Shown in pieces: positions 13,985 to 27,663 of a stretch of 64,000 bases of DNA (the stretch's first letter is position 1; each line of letters starts with the position of its first letter). Under the pieces are notes generated by a model, which was given only the letters and a program-made list of their open reading frames with translations, did no database searches and had not been told where the DNA came from. The position numbers and the translations under genes were made by a program. Source of the stretch: Cinclus cinclus (taxonomy: Eukaryota > Chordata > Aves > Passeriformes > Cinclidae); assembly GCF_963662255.1 (NCBI RefSeq), contig NC_085046.1, forward strand, positions 130,121,332 through 130,185,331, given 5' to 3'.

Positions 13985-14400
13985 GAAAGTCATCCTAGAA
14001 AGTCAACAAAAGCTAAATCTTGCCAGACAAACATGGTCACTCCTCTTTCACTGATTTACAAAACCACCTGATGAAGAGAATGAAGAAGCAGTCTACAGCC
14101 AGTCCTGAGAAAGCCTCAGCTACAAAATTACTTGAAAAATGAATGCAAGTTGGCTGGGAAATGAGCAGTGTCACAGAGATTGAACACAGGCTGTAGGTCC
14201 ATAAACAAAGAGGAACAAAAGATAAACATGAACATAAAGAGCTGATGGGAGAATATCTGGGGCATGGATTGGGTGTGGGGAGGGGAGGAAAGGAGGACTA
14301 GAAATCTGCCTTAAGTCTGTTTTTATTTAATGTCTATTATGATCTGGAAGGAAGCAATAAACACCACATTCATTCAATTTATATTTGATGTAACAACTCC
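13985..14400 (+). mobile_element. Ancient CR1/L3-like LINE fragment
   Basis: Weak but ordered matches to the CR1/L3 reverse-transcriptase region are visible on the + strand. These are 'gccagacaaacatgg' near 14020, a 'gttggctgggaaatgagcag' segment near 14149, and 'tctattatgatctggaag' near 14333, which corresponds to the 'IxxDLE' region. The order matches the family but long insertions or divergence separate the pieces. The limits are approximate. It may be chance similarity in part. Confidence 0.35.
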
Positions 14401-16372
14401 TATGAGTTAGAGAGGTGTTGTGTAAACCAATGGGACAGACACAAAACATAAAGAAACTGAGACAGGCTGGAAATAACAAAACAACAGCCAAGTGGAAGGG
14501 CACAAAGCAATAGTCTGCAGGAGGAGGCTCAACCTCAAAAGCAGACATGAACAGGAGAAATGTGCTAAAAGAAGAGAGGCAGAAGGTCCTAATAACAGCA
14601 GAGACCAACCAACTGTGATCTTGTGGAGCAGACTCATCCCAAAGGAAGCCACGGGGTAAGTATCTGGACCTATTGATTTATGAGGAATTAAGTCAATGAG
14701 ACGAGTTTGGCTGTACACAGCTGAGCAAAGAGAGCAGAGTGTGCTCAGGCGTTAATGGTGAGACAATCTGCTGGAGGTGAGGAAATGCCCTGGGGACGTC
14801 TATATATTTTGACAGTGTAAACATCACAAAGGAGGAGAAGGACTGATTTATGGACTGAGGAGGAACAAGGGTCAAAAACAAGCTAAAAGAAATATAGGCT
14901 GACTCACTGACAGGGTGAGCCGTACTGCCCTGTGAAACAGCTACCTGAGGGGCAGTCTGACATTTCTTTCTCTGAATCCCTTAAAAGTAGATTGCACACA
15001 AACATATGAGAAAATAGTTTCTAGGAAACAGGTTTTTGAGAGAGACTGAATGGATGTAGAAGGTAATGAAAGCCTGGTTTTGTCTGCTAATGGGTCTTGT
15101 CTGTTGTAAAATCCTAAGTGAGCCTCTCTCTCTCCTGAACTGCCCTCACAGTACAGCTGCCTGTGAAGACAAAAAAACACAGCATAAAGCCAGGGGATAG
15201 CTGGAGAAAAAACAAGAGAAGAGAGAGGCAAGAGAACTAAAGTGAATGACCTGTCAGCAGGGAAAAAGTCAGATTCAGATCAGGGACCTGGATATTTCAC
15301 TTAGTGGCTGGATTATTCCACAGGTAAAAGAGAAACCTGAGCTCTCTGCTCTTTTCATAACACTGAAGTTGAGCCCACATCTTCCAGCTGCACAAAGCCT
15401 GCCCTAACCACACTGCCTGGGAGAGGCTACCAAGGTTACCAATCCTCCCATCCATGCATTTACTCTCTTCCCCAGGAGAAGGGAGGATGCTCAGGGAATC
15501 CAAAATAGCATTCAGCAGAAGAAAAGGGCAGGGTGGCAGTGTGGACTGTGAACTTTAAAGCTGACTGCTCAGCACAATATGGATTTGGATGACTCTGGAG
15601 GTAGGACTAGAAGCTGATGATTAAGAGGAATTTCACTGGTAGACATGCAACCTGAGGCTGAAGAGGAACGGGCAAGTTATTTTGAGGTGTAGTATTGGTT
15701 CCAGTGTAAATTAATCTAGCACTAATTTCTTACAGGATCATTGTTTTAAGACGTTAAGCCTCTCTCCTGTGCCAGATGAATGAACAGAATATTCTGGAAA
15801 GTCACCCTTACTTTAGATATTTCTGTTCCCCAGAGGAGTAGCTATAATGCATTATAAAATGATATCTCATGCTTTGGGCTGAAGGGGAGGAAAAAAGCAA
15901 TCTATTGAAAAACATGTTTTCAAGCATAAGACACCAGGAACTGGCTTCCCAGCTGTCTGAAGAAGATAAGGACAAAAATGAAAGTGAGGAGCATTTTAAT
16001 AAATCATTGATGAGGGAAACATTAGACTTGGCAATAAGCTGTATTTCTTTACCTAGGTATTAGTCAGTGTTTTTGAAAAATCTCAGAAGGGTATGAATAA
16101 TTTTTAAAACAAACAAACAAAACCAATTTCTCCTTACTACAGAAAGCTGTGAAGACATCCAAACTGCAGATCCTTATGAGAAAGGAGAACTCTCATCATA
16201 CAGAATCATAAAAGGTATTAAAATAACAGGTATTTCCACTTTGATTCTCCTTATTATTCAATCCATGACTGAAATAGCCATTTCCAATTTTAATGCAAAG
16301 AATGGTTGGGCAATATCTTCAGTAGGCAGGAGGTAAGTGCCAGGCTCATGCTTTCTACAGACAGCTCCTGGA
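14401..16372. other. Intergenic DNA, no gene recognised
   Basis: This is non-coding, purine-biased sequence. The only ORFs are short (under about 105 codons) and overlap on opposite strands. Part of 14401-14880 may belong to the old LINE fragment upstream. Confidence 0.5.
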
Positions 16373-16910
16373 GGCATTGAATCACAACAGCTGAGGCTGA
16401 CAAGCACCCCTGGAGATCTTCTAGTCAGTCCCCTGCCCAAATCAGGGTCACGTGACAATGACCCTCTACCAGAGACTGAGACCCCATAACCTCGCTGGGT
16501 AGTTTGTTCCAGTATTTGACCACCCGTGGAATGAAAAAAAAAAAATATATTACTGTGTTTTAGTGGAATTTTCTGTGTTTCAGTTTGTTCCCATTGCCTC
16601 TAGTCCTGTCACTGGGCACTGTAAAGGGAAGTTCAGCCCCATCTTCTTTATATCCCTCCCTCAGGTACTTATACACCTGGATAAGGCTGAGCCACAGCTC
16701 TCACAGGCTGGTCTTGTATGGCACATGCTTGTGTCCCTTAGACATCTTACTGGCCCTTCACTGGACCAGCTCCTTAATGCCCAAATCTCTCTTGTACTGG
16801 GGACCCAGCAGTTCAGACAAGTCTCACCAGTGGTTAGCTGAAGGGAAGGATCACCTTCCTCATCCTCAGCCTGCTGGCAATGCTCTGCCTAGTGCAGCCC
16901 CGGCAGATGC
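16373..16910 (-). mobile_element. CR1 LINE 3' fragment, - orientation
   Basis: Read on the + strand, this is the reverse complement of the CR1 3' region. It has 'cccctggagatcttctagtc' near 16408, 'ctctagtcctgtcactgggc' near 16599, 'cttatacacctggataag' near 16668, 'cccttcactggaccagctcc' near 16754, and 'aggatcaccttcctcatcc' near 16848. The diagnostic segments follow in CR1 order. A run of A at 16534-16545 interrupts it. There is no intact ORF. The distal end runs directly into the 21-unit minisatellite. Confidence 0.88.
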
Positions 16911-17315
16911 TGCAAGGGCACACAACTGGCCACAGGAACACAGCTGGCCATGGGAACATGGCTGGTCACAGGCACACAGAGCTGGCCACGGGCACAGAGC
17001 TGAGCATGGGAACACAGAGCTAGGCATGGGAACACAGAGCTGGGCATGGGAACACAGAGCTGGTCATGGGAACACAGCTGGCCAGGGGCACACAGCTGGT
17101 CACAGGCACACAGAGCTGGCCATGGGCACAGAGCTGAGCATGGGCACAGAGCTGGGCATGGGAACACAGAACTAGGCATGGGAACACAGAGCTGGGCATG
17201 GGAACACAGTTGGGCATGGGAACACAGAGCTGGGCATGGGAACACAGAGCTGGGCATGGGAGCAGAGCTGGGCATGGGAACATAACTGGGCATGGGCACA
17301 AAGCTGGCCATAGCC
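16911..17315. repeat. Minisatellite of 21 units, 18 and 20 bp
   Basis: About 21 tandem units of the type cacagagctgggcatgggaa are present. Two length classes alternate: 20 bp with CACAGAGCTG and 18 bp with CACAGCTG or CAGAGCTG. Third-position changes (ggcc/gggc/gagc, gggaa/gggca) form higher-order variants. The array is joined to the internal end of the - strand CR1 copy. Long repetitive ORFs run through it on both strands, but they are products of the repeat and not evidence of a gene. Confidence 0.95.
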
Positions 17316-20300
17316 AGCCTTCCATCCAGCAGCCCCTCCAGGTCTCCCCTGCCAGCTGCTCTCCAGACAGTCAGCCCCAGCCTGTACTACTGCAGACAAT
17401 CGGTCTGGCACAATGTTTTAATCTCTTTGGAAATAAAGGGATCATCTCAGTTCTGCACCCTTTATGTGTGTGTCATGAGACAGTCCCACAGATGAACATT
17501 TATCTCTCAGCCCTGAGGACTGGGCAAGCAGAAACAAGATTTCAACTAGCTACTGGGAAAGACTTTTTAATGGTGAGGAAAGTAAAGTGACGGAAAATCA
17601 TGCAATCCTGAAAATTCTGTCACTGGTGCTTAGACAGGTATCTAACAGGAGGATATTAGGCCTAGTTGATCCTGCTTTCAGGCAGAGGAGTGGATTTAAT
17701 GAACTGTCAAGGCCTTTGCCACAATTTTCTGCTGATTCACTACACAAAAATAATGGCATCAATATTTGAAACATCTTACCCTGTTATTCTAGGAATGGCA
17801 CCTATCATCTCACACAGTGTGAAACACAGACACTTATTCCAAAAAAAGGCATTTTATGGTCTTCTCTGCAGGATCATGGTGTTCTACAAACACTGACAAA
17901 TTATCTTCCCAGTACTCCTGAAGTTGAGAAGAAAATATTCTTCTATGTTCACTCATGGTCATTGAGTCAAAATTCCCGAAAGAAACCACAGAACTTGGCT
18001 TTTCATTTGAGATGCTCAAGAACAGATTTCTTTCAGCATCTAAGGTATATCTTAAAATCAAATTTCCTATAATCGTGAGTTTTCTGCATATCCCATATCA
18101 GATTCTAGTTGTCAGGGTTTCCAGAAAATCAGTTACCATCTGTGAAAAGTTGTGAGTTAAGTGACTAGCCCAGCATTACATTTGGAATGAGGTGAAGTAG
18201 AATAACAACAAAATCCATAATAGCAACAAAACCCAATACCAAGACAACACTCAGTTTCCCAAACCACAGTACAATCCTTTCCTATTTTGAAGTCCTCAGC
18301 CATCACCCTCCAAATTCCACATTTTCTGCAATAAGGTAACCATGATTCATCCCACAGCAGGTCCATCCTCTGCAGTGAGGGGGAAAAAAAGGCAAAGAAG
18401 CCACTGGTTTGTGGTCGGTCATGAGATTAGAAATTGGAAGATAATGTGAAAAATGGACCTGAATTATTGCAGTTTTAGTTCTGGCATTCCTTAGCCTTGC
18501 TTGGCAATAATTAAAGTCTTTTCTGGGTTGTTTTGTTTTTTGTTTTTTGTTTTTTTGTTTTTTTTTTTTGGTTTGGTTTTTTTTACTGTATCAAGTAATT
18601 TCTTAGGCTTTTACAAAAGCAAATTGGAAAGACAAATTCTTCTCATGGAACTAGCTGCTCCACAGCTGGATAAACAGCAAAGCTGGAACTTTTGTATCCT
18701 CATCACAGTTCAGGGGGTGAGAGGAGAGGCAGAACTCCTAATACTGATACTCTGTTAGCCTCAGATGGTGTTAGCAAACACCTATCCTCAGACATGACAC
18801 GTGCATTCCACAGGAAAAAAGTGCACCTCTTTTCTTGGAAAAGGTAGCCTTCAGACAAATCTGCTCTTACTCCAGCTTTCGTCCCTCAGGTTTGGTTCAT
18901 TTTACAGGTATACCAGCATATTGGCTTTCCTCCACATATAAAAAAAAACCCCAAAGCCATATTGTTAAAAGAGGGTCTGTTGGCTACAATCATCTCCATA
19001 GATGTTAGGGCCAAATAACCCATGGTGAATTTGTAACAGGATAGGAAAGCTAAGTACCTTTTTCCTGAAAGTGTGCATAGTTTCTGTGCTGCTTTTCTGA
19101 ATCTAAAGTAAGACTGAAAGCACAGATCTCCATTCTGACCCTCCACAGGTTTTATATACTTCCAGTTACCATAAAGAGTTAATTTCAAATAGACAACACC
19201 AGCAAGCAACCCTACTGTTATACAAATATTTTTTGTCATTTAAAGATGGCTGTTTTCCCATGTTAAAAACTTACAAATGTTGTAATTCACGTCTGTACGT
19301 AAAGGCCCAATTAATTTCTTCTTTTTTGGCAATGCAAATCTCTTACCACAGTCAAAGTCAACACAGAAGGACCAATAAAGCAATTAGATCTGAGTACCTC
19401 TGGTTGTTTAATAACTTTAGGCCTGTGCATTAATAGGTCTTGGTCTTCTGGCTCTAAATATCTAGAATAACTGAAAAAGTCTTATGCATTTCCCTGCAGA
19501 AGAAAGGAAGCTAAGATTGGAAGTGTTGCATTTGGGATGTGGAAGCAAGAATCACAGGACCAATCCTGCAAAATAAATGATATTATCATTATTAGCATCA
19601 TTTAGAAGCTGTGTGAAAGATGACAAGCTGAAAGTATGTGTTTAAACATGCCAAATCTGTTTGGGATAGTTCAGAAGCATTTCACCATCCTCAGATACAA
19701 ACTGATGGGTTTTTGTTATTTAGTGCTAGCTAGCCTACAAAGCAATTAATTACACTCTAAGGCCAGAAGAAAGTATCAGTTGAAAAAATTACAAGTTTTT
19801 GTCTGAATATCACTACTTTCAGCTCCAGTAACATAAGTCATAAATCCATGTAACATCAGATTTTGACAATTTCTCTGTTTCTAAAGACTAGGCAAAATCC
19901 CTAAGTGAGACAATTCTAAGGAAGGCTTTCAGCAAAGACCAGGGCTGATGTAGCCCATGAAACAGCAACAAGCAAAGGGATCAAAAATCTGATGCCAATG
20001 ATCCAGGTCAGTGCTATGGCAGAAACACCAGCCCTTGAATAGGAGCTAATAAAGCACATCTAATTGGTATTTGAATCACATATCTACCTCTTTTTACACC
20101 CTCTCCTGATACACATGTTACATACCTGTGCACACATTTAGTTCCATATGATTTCATTGTTGCATGATGCTTGATCTCTAATTTATATTCACTGTTTGAG
20201 TGCTCACCAAAAGAAAATTACATGCCCAAGAGCCAAGGGGGTTAATGTCTACTGGAGAAACTGAAATACTCTGCTGCCACTATAAAGTCTCAGGAAAATC

Positions 20301-20334
20301 TACACTAATACTTAGGACTTTTTAATTTAATCTG
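17316..20334. other. Intergenic DNA, no gene recognised
   Basis: This is AT-rich non-coding sequence with a T-rich low-complexity tract at 18525-18592. ORFs are short, the longest being 117 codons at 18886-19239 on the - strand, without recognisable domains. Confidence 0.55.
18525..18592. repeat. T-rich low-complexity tract
   Basis: Runs of T are broken by single G residues, giving GTTTT/GTTTTTTT patterns. On the other strand it could be an old poly(A)-like tail, but no retrocopy was recognised next to it. Confidence 0.85.
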
Positions 20335-20802
20335 ATGGAATGGTTGAAGTTAGTGGTACCTCTGGGGAGCCTCCAGTCAATCCCCTGCCCAAATCAGCAT
20401 TGTGTTGCCTGTGATCATGTTCAATCAGGTTTTGAATATCTCCACAACCTCTCTGGGCAGCATGTGGCAACACTTGACCACCCTTGCACGGAATATTTTC
20501 TTCTCTTATGTTTTAGCAAACTTTCCTGTGTTTCAGCTTGTTCCTGCTTTCTCTAGTCTTGTCACTGTGCACCAGTGAGAAGAGTCTGGCTCCATCTTTT
20601 ATTCATCTCTTTACCCAATCAGCTGTTTATGCACAGTACTGAGATCCCTGGAGCCTTCTCTTTTCCAGGCTGAACAGCCCAAGTTCTCACAACTTCTCAT
20701 ATGCCAGATGTTCCAGTCCCCTAAACATCTCAATGGCCTTTCACTGGACTCACTTGAGTTACATCCATATATCTTGCACTTGGTAGCCCAGACCCAGCAG
20801 AC
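20335..20802 (-). mobile_element. CR1 LINE 3' fragment, - orientation
   Basis: The + strand shows the reverse complement of the CR1 3' end: 'ggtacctctggggagcctcc' near 20355, 'caggttttgaatatctccac' near 20427, 'tctagtcttgtcactgtgca' near 20551 and 'ctcaatggcctttcactgga' near 20729. It is close in type and extent to the copy at 16.4 kb. It is diverged and non-coding. Confidence 0.88.
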
Positions 20803-23800
20803 TGCACTTCTTTGGAAGTCAGAGGATTCTTATTCTGCATCTGTACATACAGAAAATCAGAACTTCCCACTCTGGGAAATAATTTGCCACTTCCATGTGC
20901 TTATTTTTTAATTCTTTCACAGGTAGAGAGTTGAAAGTTTTTCCGAAAAATACCCTATGAGATATATTTCCTTGGAAAAGAGAAGGCCAAAGCCACATAC
21001 CTGCACTGAAGGTAAGCATGCCAGCTGCTTGTAGCTATCTTGAAGTTAGCTTTAACAGCAGTGTGGTCACAGTGGCACACGTTTCAGTAGAGAACATCAA
21101 TTCAAGCACTGTTTTGGCAATGTCCTTACATTGCCAACTTAAGGTGAAGTCCAGCTGGGCCTGTCTCATACTATCATTATCCATGAGAACTAGAGAACAG
21201 CTAGTATGAGACTGCCTCTGCACAGTACTTGAGTGTTAATTGGGCTATGTAGCAACTCCCCTGTGTCTTCTTTCTCCTTGGGATGACCTATGTTCTTGGG
21301 CCAGCCTCCAGGAAATCCTTGTGTCCTGCACAGAAACCTCACCTCTGTCATCCCTCCATCTTTGCCAGGTTGTGTCTCTGACACAAATCCATCCAGGTTA
21401 ACAGATTATTTTATTTAGTGCTATTGGGTCTGTAGATAGAGTTTTCCTGGCTTAGTTGTTTGGCTGTATTGCAAAAAGACTACCTATCTAGAGAGTGTCT
21501 CTGTTACTAAAAGCATCACTAAGGAATGTTTAATTCTTAGCAGAACTCCAGTTCTTGTTCTACACAATCCAGATGATATAAATAAATAAACCATGGAATG
21601 TTCAAGGAAGGCAAATCACCAGTCCATCAAAATACTTGATAAATTAGTTCAACAGACTGGACTACAGACATGTTCAGTGATTCATCATCACAAAGAGTAA
21701 ATAAATTCCGATTAAGCAAAACTTGATTGAATCATGCTGAAGTTTGGCACTTAACAAAATAGATCAGTCTGAAGTCTTACTTTAGGAACACATAATCTCT
21801 TAAGATTTATGAGTGTTATTGCTGACCACATATGTTTCCATGTTCCTGTTTGCTATGTTGAGAAATGGATACTCTGAGTGTACAAAGGTTTGCCTGCTAT
21901 TACACATTTTAATCTCCCAGAAACTCTTCTCCTTATTCCCCTTTTTAAGGTACAGAACAAACTTTTGCAATAGTTAACTTCCTGATTTCCTCCTCTGCCC
22001 CAGTGAAATTTCCAGTTTCTTCCAGGTTGTTTTTGGTTCCACCTGACCATTCAATTCATTTTGCTAAAACGAATGTTGTGATATAGCCAAAATGCAAAAG
22101 CTGAATTAAGGCACTTTGTTTCAGCTATTGGAAAGAATTCTCATTTTTTTAAATTCAGTGACGCTATCTTCACACACTGATCATTGTATTAATCTGTTGG
22201 TAGCTGTAGATTAGGAACAACACATGCCTATGGGTATCTTTTAAGCAACAAAACAAGGGAAGAAATAGCCTACCCACTTTTTAGCAGTAATTATGTTTGT
22301 TTAATGTTTATAGTATGGCAGTATCAAGAGGTCACAGTCAGGGTGGAGATCCAGATGTGCTGACTGCTGAGAGGATGGGAAGGTAAAGTCCTTTACAAAG
22401 CAAACTGAAAAATTATAACCACTTGAATGTCTGATGTCAAGTTCTCCTCTGTAAAGCCCTCAAATATCTTTGCATTTGAGATTTTCTTTGTGCTATAAAT
22501 ATTGGCTGGGGATAGAGCTGGTACTCTTAACATTATTATACTAAGAGGTACAAGATGCAGAACAAGTTCCAGACTAACAGTGGTGAGTACTCTGCGTTCA
22601 GCCTTGGATGGCAATCATACTTTCCAGAACACTTAAAACAACAAATGGTGTTTTTCCAGCCAACACCATGGATTGTGGGTCAACAACTGTCAAAAGCTGA
22701 TATGTACAATCTGAGTGTTATCACACAAGCAACAAAGTCTCATGTCCTTATCCAAGTAACTGTGTGTATTTTCATCTGGAAACACTCATCTTCATGCATA
22801 CCCTCCATCCAGGTTTTACTAATGGAAGTAAAAACCAAACTGTGTTTGGTGGGCCCAAATGCCAACATCCCAAGAGGTCACAATTAGAACTAGAATATGA
22901 CTGGATTTTAAGTATCTACAGTGCAAGTCAAAGTATGCTCTCCATAGATAGCTTCTATTGTTATAGAAAAAAAATAAACAAAAAAGCACCAAACCAACCA
23001 AACAAACCACAGGAAGATTCATTTGTAGAAAATGAATGTCCTGTCCTAAATTTTGAGTATTGGTTGTTACCATATAAGCAGTGTCTACACAAACACTTAT
23101 ATGTGGATGCAAACACACAAATATTATTTTTCATGTTATGACAGGACTCTGAAATAAGCCTGTTCATTGTTTCTCGTGAATTACAAAAGTAATATTCAGT
23201 AACTGAAGCAAATCTGTCTTTGGTGATGCCTATGCTCCAGCCCATCTATAGGTCAGAGAGGAACTCTTTACAAGACAACTTCTGTCTGCTGGGCCTTGTT
23301 CAGGCAGATGTTCACTGACTACTGTGGTGTGTGGTGTTAAGTTTAAATTTTAAACCCCTTCAAATCAATCCCAACAATACTGCAAAGGGAGAGCCCGGTT
23401 GCATTTCCCCCACTACACCTGAGAAAAGACTGGATGAACTACATCTTATCATTGTTTTGTCTTAGGAACTGCAGAAAAACAATCTGCAGAGCACACATCT
23501 ATGTCAGGCACTCTCCAGAAAATATTTGCTCAAGATGACTTACAAAAGCAGTGTCACTTGATGGGGGGTACCAGGAAATGAGAATGGGAGAGTGAGGGAC
23601 AGTGAAGCAGACCACAAGGAAAGAAAAACATGTATAACAGTGGCAAAAGCACTGCTGCCTCTCAAGCAGCACTTATATCCAGGCACAGCAGCAATACATC
23701 TGCTCTACTTGTGGCAGATTGTGTGAGTCACAAATAGGATTTCACAGCCAGCAGCAAACTTGTGAGCCATAAAACCCACTCCCTTCAATTACAGTGATCA

Positions 23801-25370
23801 CCTCCCAGGGATATTGTAAGACTTGATCAACTGATATTTACAGAGTGCTTTGAGATCCTGAGATAAAAGTCACCATAAAAGGCTACAGATTTTTTATAAC
23901 ATTCATAGACCACCTGCTCAGACCAGAAGCATTCACTTTTAACATCACTTGAGCCAGCTACCAATCTGATATCTCCACAGGAATTTCCTAAAACAGATGT
24001 GGCTGTCACATTTAATCTCTCTTTTACTAGGAACTCTAAAAAAAGAAACTCCTGGAAAAGGAAATAAAACAAACTGCATTAAAACTGATGGTGAGAAGTA
24101 GGCCCATAATTCTGTTCCCACAGCTCATGGATTCTCCATCTGTACCTTTCAGAAATCTGCCATAGTGACTAACTCTGTGAGCTTCACAAATTAGACCTGA
24201 CCTAGATTCAGGGAAGTCTTTGATCTGCAGCTGGTTAGTGTAATATTCTGACTGCAGTGAATTTCAGAATTGTTCCACAAAGCAGCAGCTTCAAAAGAAA
24301 AACAAATAAAACAAAATTCAGGTTTTCCTCACAACATGCTGGCCCTTATTTGACTATATACCAAATGAATCAGTCAGCAAACCAAATGGTGACGTTTAAA
24401 CTACTGCTGTTTTCTCGTAATTCCATAGTATATGCTCTCAAAAAAAATTACTTTGTTATTTCCTCTCACTCTTTATTATAGGAATAACAAACTCCAGGAG
24501 AGGAAAGAAAAGCATGATTCTGAAAACCAGAGGGGGTTATAATTAAGCATATTGTTAAGTGCTTTCTTGAATAGAGGTTAAAAATTTTGAAGTTTAAAAT
24601 CATGTTAGCTAAGGATAAAACAGTTCAGAGGCTTTTTTTATAAACTGATCTGAACCATATGAAACTCTTCAGAGCATGGATCTGGACTGGCATCCCTTCA
24701 GAATAAGGTTTCCCATGATGTTTTGGACTTTCTGCATTGTGTATAGAAACTGAGCACAGATGTCCCAACATGTTTCAGAAATTTTAAAACCTTTTGTTCC
24801 ACGATAGCAATGGGAACAGTGGGAAACATTAATTAGAGTCTTATTTAGTGACTTTTTTTTAATTGGCGTGTTCTTGCTTTAAATATGATCCAAAAATATC
24901 ATAGTGAATAAAATCCAAAGGAAATAGTCTCTTTATCCTTCACCCAGTAGTGAGAGGCCTCTTTATAACCAGAATCTTTTTTGAAGCATATAAGAATGTA
25001 CATAGCCTTGATCAGATATTTAGGTAGGCAAGTCTGGCCTTCAGGATAAATTACAGACCAAACTGTTTTTGAGGTAAGTTTCAAGCAAGGTACTGCCATG
25101 GCAAGTTACAGTGAATGACTCAGAATGTTGCTGCAAATAATTTGAGTATTTCTAAAGGGGTTGAGGGAGCCCATTCTAAAAAAAATGGGACATAATCATT
25201 ATGCAGATTATGAAAAAGTTTTTCAATTCCTTTTGCTGTGTAGGCAGTTATTAAAGAATATATGGTTAGGGCTGATTGTTTTTCACTGAACAGAATTTAG
25301 AAAACCCAAACCACTACCTCAATCACGGTAGGGCTTGGTGCAGCACAAACCTTTCTCTTTGCGCTGTTAC

Positions 25371-25408
25371 AAAAAACCAAAACCAAAACCAAACAAACAA
25401 ACAAACAA
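25371..25408. repeat. A-rich (CAAA/CCAAAA) low-complexity tract
   Basis: CAAAAC and CAAA units run in tandem. It is a simple repeat with no flanking element recognised. Confidence 0.85.
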
Positions 25409-27646
25409 AAAAAGCAAACTGCTGGAGGCAATAATAGTACAGAAATATATTTTGTTGGCACCATGTGATGGCCATGTATCTTCCAGACAGTGTGCTATGA
25501 ACATTCTCAAGAAGAGATTGATTGACCTTTATCTCAGCTGGTAAACTTGCATAGTGGTTTATGAGGCAGTGGTGAACGGTTCACACAAACTGAGAGAAAT
25601 TAAATCATATTACCTGTTTTGGGAAGCTTAAGAAAGCTGGTTAAGTGTGATCTGCCTTCACTTGCTGCTTTTTGGTGATGCTAGGTTACACATAAAAGGA
25701 TTTACCTGTACTGCCACTTTGGGACCACTCCTTTTCAGAATCATCCTGCTGTTTCTTTTACCCCCAGGGTCCTTCAGTTTCCGCACACTCAGGCTGATTT
25801 CAGAGGGAAACTTTGCTTCTCTCGATGAAGCATCCAGCATGAATAAAGTGGATGCTGAAGAACTGTGAACACCAGAGCCCTCAGGGCAACCACTCAATCC
25901 TTTACAAGTAACACAAAGATAAAACAAAGGATCTGAAGTTGGGTGGCTTCATAAAAAACAGACAACGCTAATATTTCATATTTAAGAAGCTGAGGCCTTT
26001 GTTTAGAAGCCAGGAAACAGTAGCTTCTAAATCTGTGCTGAACTGCAGATTATATGGGATGCAGGAGGTTAAAGCCCCTGATGATCCTCTGTGTTCAGAG
26101 CTGGGTCTTAATAATTAAGTCAGCTCCCCAGAATCTTTCTAGTTAAATCTCAATGGCCTCGTCTGAAGATCCAGTAAAGCTTTCTCTCAAGCTAGAATAT
26201 GGCTATAGAGGCCAGATATTGTATCACCAAGGTGTTGTGTCATTGTTTGGGCAGTCAGGGAGGGATAGCAGCAGCAACTCGTGTGGAAAGCAAATACTGC
26301 ATCTTCTGCCTTCTCCCTCTAGAGACAGCCTTTGGGAGGTGCAGGGAATCCTGCCTTCCATTTCCTTTGCTTCTTTGTTTTATCTCATTCATTGATCTAG
26401 CTGGGCAGTAAGGTTTTCAGTTGCAAAATAAATACATTTGGACAGATGAAGAGTAAGATTCTCTCACGCTCCTCTAATTATTTTTAAGGTTAGTAAAGAT
26501 GCTTATGATTCCAAGCTCTACCTGGTCCACTGGAGGCTGGCCTCCCACTCTGTGAATGTGCTGGCCATGAAAAGATCAGTCCATCCTTGCCAATATCCCT
26601 CGTGCTGAGGCTGGTTAACAAAAGGCAGGGACAATGTGGCAGGTGTAATGCCTGGGTATATGCTGTATGGGGTGACTCTATAGATGAGAAGACTTGGACA
26701 CCCAGCAGAAATTCATCCAAGGAGTCAGGATGGAGAGTCAATGGATTAAGAATTTGTGTTTGGCAGTCTCTTCTGGCTGTTACCAACACAAATTCAGTGC
26801 TGTTCCTATTTATTTGAAAAACACAGGATTGGCTAAGAATCTCCTAGCACCAAACTCCCCCAGAAACGTCAGGAAGACGAAAGGAGATAATATTGATCCA
26901 CATGTAAGGCCATGGTAACAAAACTGGAGCTGGCCCAGCATTGCAACAACCAAACAGCCTGGCCTGGAGTTTACCAACCTGTGTGAAGGGTGCCATGGCC
27001 CTTTGCTGCTCCTGACAGTAAGGACAGTCTATGAGGCTGGGTCACCCAGCTCGAGAGGCTGCTCCTGCCCTTCTGCATGCTGGTTTCATAACCAAAATCA
27101 ATTTTCCTCCCAGACTGAAATAGCTGTAAGCTAGGAGGGGCTTTCTCATATTTATGCTTTCTTTGAATACTATGTTTCCAAGTAGGAACTTCGATAAGTT
27201 CCAAATAAGTAAATTCGAAATGCAAGTGCAATAACCTTTAAATGTTCCATGTCAGCTGACTGACATAACAAAATTAGGCTTTTTAGTCACATATTAGAAT
27301 TAATAGCCATAATCTGCATCCAAGCAAGATCCTCTTCCTTCCCACCTCCATTCAGACAAATAGAGATCAAAGAGATCATGCCCATTGCGGTCTGCAACAC
27401 ATGCCACTGTGAAAGTGACCATTGGACTGCATTTGGTCATCTTTACATCCAAAAATGCGGCTCTAAACCCCCTCTTTCCCACTGCTCATTGCTACTGGCA
27501 AAGCTTACTGCTGCAGCTCAGCTGGAGTCTGGGGGTCTGTAGGTATGGCTCATTTCACACATCTCCAACATCAGTTTTCAGTAGGGGACAGAAGGCTGAA
27601 ATTCTGCAACCTAACGAAAAGAAAGTCACAATTAACTAATAATCGC

Positions 27647-27663
27647 GGGGGGGGGGGGGGGGG
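27647..27663. repeat. Poly(G) run of 17
   Basis: Seventeen consecutive G residues follow AATCGC and precede AAGGTTTA. Such runs can fold as G-quadruplexes and are also prone to sequencing-length error. Confidence 0.95.

Noticed and set aside
16585..17590. Overlapping 79-196 codon ORFs in the minisatellite on both strands
   Set aside because: Their repetitive His/Gly/Trp or Pro/Cys/Leu sequences follow the 18/20-bp unit, and units of 20 bp shift the frame.
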